A stretch of DNA of 64,000 nucleotides, from assembly GCA_016794785.1 (NCBI GenBank), contig JAEUHC010000019.1, positions 558,001-622,000 on the forward strand, written 5' to 3'. Below the pieces are notes generated by a model. The model was given only the letters and a program-made list of their open reading frames with translations. It was not told the DNA's origin and did not search any database. The translations under genes and the position numbers were made by a program. Positions 61,233-64,000 of the stretch are shown here, in pieces. The stretch is from Opitutaceae bacterium (lineage in GTDB: Bacteria; Verrucomicrobiota; Verrucomicrobiia; Opitutales; Opitutaceae). Position 1 is the stretch's first letter. Every line of letters begins with the position of its first letter.

Positions 61233-62561
61233 ATGAACCGCCGCAACTTCCTCACCTCGGCCTCCGCCACCGGCGCCGGCCTGCTCCTGCTCAAGCACGC
61301 CACCCTCTTCGGCCAGAACACGCCGTCGAAAAAACTCAACGTCGCCCTCATCGGCGTCTGGGGCCGCGGCCTCGCGCACTACGACGGGCTCTCGCGCGAG
61401 AATGTCGTCGCGCTCTGTGACATCAATGAGGCGCGGTTCCCCGATGCGCTGAGGAAATTTCCCGGCGCCAAGACCTACATCGACTGGCGGAAATGCCTCG
61501 ATCATCCGGGGCTTGATGCGGTCGTCATCTGCACCGCGGACCACACGCACGCGCACTGCGCGATGTGGGCGATGAACCGCAACCTCCACGTCTATTGCGA
61601 AAAGCCCATCGGCCTCAGCGTCGAGGAGGCGCGCCTGCTCCGCGCAAAATATCTCTCCTTGAAAAACAAGATCGCCACGCAGGCCGGCACGCAGCGCCAC
61701 GCGAACCCGAACTTCTCGCGCGTGCGCGAGCTCGTGCGCGACGGCGCGATCGGCGAGCTGCGCGGCGTCTTCGCCTGGGGCAACCGCAAGCTCCCGCGCC
61801 CCGCCTATCTGCCCGGCCAGGGCACGCCGCCCGCGGGCTTCCACTACGACCTCTGGCTCGGGCCTTCGCCTGCGCACCCCTACAATCCGGGCTATTTCTC
61901 CGGCGGTCCCGGCGCGAATTGCCTCCAGTGGAACATGTATTGGGACTTCGGCACCGGCCAGGTCGGCGACATGGGCGCCCACACGATGGACCTCGCGTGG
62001 AACGCCATCGACGCCACGCACCCGACTTCAATCGAGGCCAAGGGCGACGCCTTCAACCCCGATGTGACGCCCGTCGAGCTCACCGCGCATTTCGATCACC
62101 CGGCCAACAGCTGGCGTCCGGCGATCCGCGTGAGCTGGTATCAGGGCGGCGCGCTCCCCACCTCGCCCAAGCGCTGGATCGATCTCAACGGCATTGGACA
62201 CGGCGCGATGTTCAAGGGCTCGAAGGGCGTGCTCGTCGCGGACTTCACGACGCGCATGATCATCCCGACTGACGACAAGATCGACCTAGCCGGCTACCAA
62301 CCGCGGAACGAGAGCAACGTCACGCCGCCGCTCGGGAATTTCCAGGACCAGTTTTTCCGCGCCTGTAAGACGGACCTGAAGACCTCGTGCAACTTCGACT
62401 ACAACGGGCTCATGACGGAGCAGATGGCGCTCGGCCTCGTTGCCTACCGCGCGGGCAAGAAGCTCGAGTATGATGGCAAGGCCGGCCGCGTGACCAACGA
62501 CGAGGCCGCCAACGTGCTGCTCTCGCGGCCGTATCGCGAAGGCTGGCCGATGAACGGGTGA
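61233..62561 (+). CDS. Tat-exported Gfo/Idh/MocA family oxidoreductase (second copy)
   Basis: The start ATG at 61233 gives 442 residues beginning MNRRNFLTSASATGAGLLLL, a twin-arginine signal. The Rossmann part has LNVALIGVWGRG, VVALCDINEAR and VVICTADHTHAHCAMWAMNR. The EKP motif is VYCEKPIGLS at about residue 122. The C-terminal domain includes YWDFGTGQVGDMGAHTMDLA and PYREGWPMNG. It has the same family and signal type as the enzyme at 53625 but a different subgroup. It is probably periplasmic, acting on sugars. It is divergent from the nuclease-like gene and convergent with glpK. Confidence 0.92.
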   Translation: MNRRNFLTSASATGAGLLLLKHATLFGQNTPSKKLNVALIGVWGRGLAHYDGLSRENVVALCDINEARFPDALRKFPGAKTYIDWRKCLDHPGLDAVVICTADHTHAHCAMWAMNRNLHVYCEKPIGLSVEEARLLRAKYLSLKNKIATQAGTQRHANPNFSRVRELVRDGAIGELRGVFAWGNRKLPRPAYLPGQGTPPAGFHYDLWLGPSPAHPYNPGYFSGGPGANCLQWNMYWDFGTGQVGDMGAHTMDLAWNAIDATHPTSIEAKGDAFNPDVTPVELTAHFDHPANSWRPAIRVSWYQGGALPTSPKRWIDLNGIGHGAMFKGSKGVLVADFTTRMIIPTDDKIDLAGYQPRNESNVTPPLGNFQDQFFRACKTDLKTSCNFDYNGLMTEQMALGLVAYRAGKKLEYDGKAGRVTNDEAANVLLSRPYREGWPMNG

Positions 62562-62562
62562 A

Positions 62563-62637
62563 GTAGGGCGGGTCTATGACCCGCCCCTTGGTTCGAACAC
62601 TCAGTGCGCGAAAGGGCGGGTCACAGACCCGCCCTAC
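62563..62637. repeat. REPIN-like GTAG...CTAC element 4 (best example)
   Basis: A 12-bp perfect outer pair GTAGGGCGGGTC (62563-62574) / GACCCGCCCTAC (62626-62637) also forms two near-identical hairpins. The first is GGGCGGGTC-TAT-GACCCGCCC (62566-62586) and the second is GGGCGGGTC-ACA-GACCCGCCC (62614-62634). It lies between convergent genes. Confidence 0.8.
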
Positions 62638-62640
62638 TTG

Positions 62641-64000
62641 TCACTCCGCGTCTTCCCAGCGCTTTGAGCGGGCGAGGGCCTTCGTCCAGCCGGCGAGCAG
62701 TTGCTGGCGGCGCGCGGGTTTCATCGCGGGCTTGAAGCGCTGGTCCACCTGCCACTGCGTGGCGATTTCGGCGGTGTTTTTCCAGTAGCCGACGGCGAGG
62801 CCGGCGAGATACGCGGCGCCCAGCGCGGTCGTCTCGGCTATGCGCGGGCGCACCACGGGCACGCCGAGCATGTCGGCTTGGAACTGCATGAGCAGGTTGT
62901 TGGCGCACGCGCCGCCATCGACACGGAGTTCACGGAGACGGATGCCGGAGTCCGACTGCATCGCATGCAGGACATCGCGCACTTGGTAGGAGATGCCCTC
63001 GAGGGCGGCGCGGGCGAGGTGCGCGGCCGTCGTGCCGCGGGTGAGGCCGGCGATCAGGCCGCGCGCATATTGATCCCAATGCGGCGCGCCGAGACCGGCA
63101 AAGGCGGGCACGAGATAGGCGCCGCCGTTGTCGGGCACCTGTGCGGCGAGCGCCTCGATGTCGCGCGACGACTTGATGATCCCGAGGCCGTCGCGGAGCC
63201 ACTGCACGACGGCGCCGGCGATGAAGATGCTGCCTTCGAGCGCATACTCCGTGCGGCCGCCGATGCGCCACGCGACGGTCGTGAGCAGGTTGTTGCGCGA
63301 GGCGATGGGCTTGGTGCCCGTGTGCATGAGCATGAAGCAGCCGGTGCCGTAGGTGTTCTTGACCATGCCGGGCCGCGTGCAGGCTTGGCCAAAGAGCGCC
63401 GCCTGCTGATCGCCCGCGATGCCGGCGATGGGAATCGCGCCGCCCCAGAGCGTGCATTCGCCGTAGATCTCGCTCGAGGCGCGGACCTCGGGCAGCACGG
63501 CGCGGGGGATGCCGAGGAGCTTGAGCAGCCGGTCGTCCCACGCGCAGGTCTGCAAATCAAGGAGCATGGTGCGAGAGGCGTTGGAGGCATCGGTGACGTG
63601 GACGCGACCGGCGGTGAGATTCCACACGAGCCACGAGTCGATGGTGCCAAACGCGAGCTCGCCGGCGCGCGCGCGGGCCATCGCGCCGGGGACGTTCTTC
63701 AGAATCCACGCGAGCTTCGTGCCCGAGAAATACGCGTCGAGGACGAGACCGGTCTTGCGCCGGATCATCGCGGCCTGGCCGGCCTTTCGCAGGCGGTCGC
63801 ACGCGCCCGCGGTGCGCCGATCCTGCCAGACGATGGCGGGGTGGATGGGGCGGCCGGTCTGGCGATCCCAGACGACGGTGGTCTCGCGCTGATTGGTGAT
63901 GCCGATGGCGGCGATGTCGGCGGCGGTGAGGCTGGCCTTTTGCAGCGCCTCGGCGGCGACGGCGGACTGCGTGGCCCAGATCTCATCGGCGTCGTGCTCG
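62641..64000 (-). CDS. glpK: Glycerol kinase (partial, N-terminus off the right edge)
   Basis: About 453 codons are visible. The first residues read EIWATQSAVAAEALQ and GITNQRETTVVWDR, so only about 45-50 N-terminal residues are missing. FGGY-kinase marks are VWQDRRTAGACDRL, SGTKLAWILKNVP, GTIDSWLVWNL, IAGDQQAALFGQ, KNTYGTGCFML, GLGAPHWDQYARG and VDGGACANNLLMQFQADMLG. It phosphorylates glycerol to glycerol 3-phosphate in the cytoplasm with ATP. The length and these motifs make GlpK the best choice over other FGGY kinases. No glpF or glpD is in view. Confidence 0.93.
   Translation of the reverse strand, partial: EHDADEIWATQSAVAAEALQKASLTAADIAAIGITNQRETTVVWDRQTGRPIHPAIVWQDRRTAGACDRLRKAGQAAMIRRKTGLVLDAYFSGTKLAWILKNVPGAMARARAGELAFGTIDSWLVWNLTAGRVHVTDASNASRTMLLDLQTCAWDDRLLKLLGIPRAVLPEVRASSEIYGECTLWGGAIPIAGIAGDQQAALFGQACTRPGMVKNTYGTGCFMLMHTGTKPIASRNNLLTTVAWRIGGRTEYALEGSIFIAGAVVQWLRDGLGIIKSSRDIEALAAQVPDNGGAYLVPAFAGLGAPHWDQYARGLIAGLTRGTTAAHLARAALEGISYQVRDVLHAMQSDSGIRLRELRVDGGACANNLLMQFQADMLGVPVVRPRIAETTALGAAYLAGLAVGYWKNTAEIATQWQVDQRFKPAMKPARRQQLLAGWTKALARSKRWEDAE

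Noticed and set aside
62588..62600. GGTTCGAA resembling a tRNA T-loop
   Set aside because: It lies in the spacer of a REPIN-like element and no acceptor stem, anticodon arm or CCA context surrounds it.
1..64000. CRISPR arrays, tRNA and rRNA genes, prophage
   Set aside because: No regularly spaced repeats, no tRNA-like cloverleaf and no phage structural genes were seen on either strand.

Overview
The window is GC-rich (roughly two-thirds G+C) bacterial chromosome with tightly packed, often 4-bp-overlapping genes and few recognisable Shine-Dalgarno sequences. The gene content points to a member of Verrucomicrobiota, probably close to Opitutaceae. It has two PVC-type propeller/HEAT/cytochrome c proteins, DUF6807 and DUF6250 proteins, sulfatases, Tat-exported Gfo/Idh/MocA oxidoreductases, a free-standing SWIB-domain protein, a VPDGGST C-terminal sorting tag and a TonB receptor with an SNIRR-type N-terminus. 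The taxon is an inference from these families, because no rRNA gene is present.

Layout. Positions 1-8469 (minus strand) are a type II secretion operon: a Spy-like secreted protein, then gspE, F, G, H, I, J, K and a gspL/pilM-like gene cut by the left edge. At 8696-11079 are an EF-hand protein, a dicarboxylate/amino-acid symporter and a solitary mobA-like gene. At 11124-23736 is a peptide-use locus: S46 dipeptidyl peptidase, M20 peptidase, serine hydrolase, D-aminoacylase and TonB receptor on the minus strand, and a divergent M16 protease. At 24037-26848 are an exosortase-type PEP-CTERM protein, a small possibly frameshifted gene, and sufS-sufU. At 26949-31801 is a polysaccharide-degradation set: a sulfatase-esterase fusion, a DUF6250 protein and a second sulfatase.

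At 31833-32397 is a MazE/MazF-like toxin-antitoxin pair with an operator palindrome. At 32460-35484 is an ABC-2 efflux system (fusion protein, ATPase, permease). At 35613-40414 are a secreted unknown, an asymmetric heterodimeric ABC exporter and a SWIB protein. At 40513-47871 are the two cytochrome/propeller proteins flanking a DUF6807 protein. At 47985-52176 are a SpoU-type RNA methyltransferase and two tandem paralogous polytopic membrane proteins that may be GT-C-like glycosyltransferases. At 52399-56134 are a membrane protein coupled to a Tat oxidoreductase, and a beta-propeller protein. At 56143-57895 is a lower-GC islet of three overlapping small genes followed by a complete IS630-type element. 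At 57879-64000 are an aminotransferase/APC permease pair, a secreted nuclease-like protein, a second Tat oxidoreductase and a partial glycerol kinase.

Together the genes describe an aerobic polymer degrader. It exports hydrolases through Sec, Tat and type II secretion, desulfates and deacylates carbohydrates, takes up peptides through a TonB receptor and carries several efflux and exporter systems. The most distinctive signal is a set of intergenic double palindromes bounded by GTAG...CTAC, which resemble REPINs. Their feet supply the TAG stop codons of flanking genes. No tRNA, rRNA or CRISPR array was seen.
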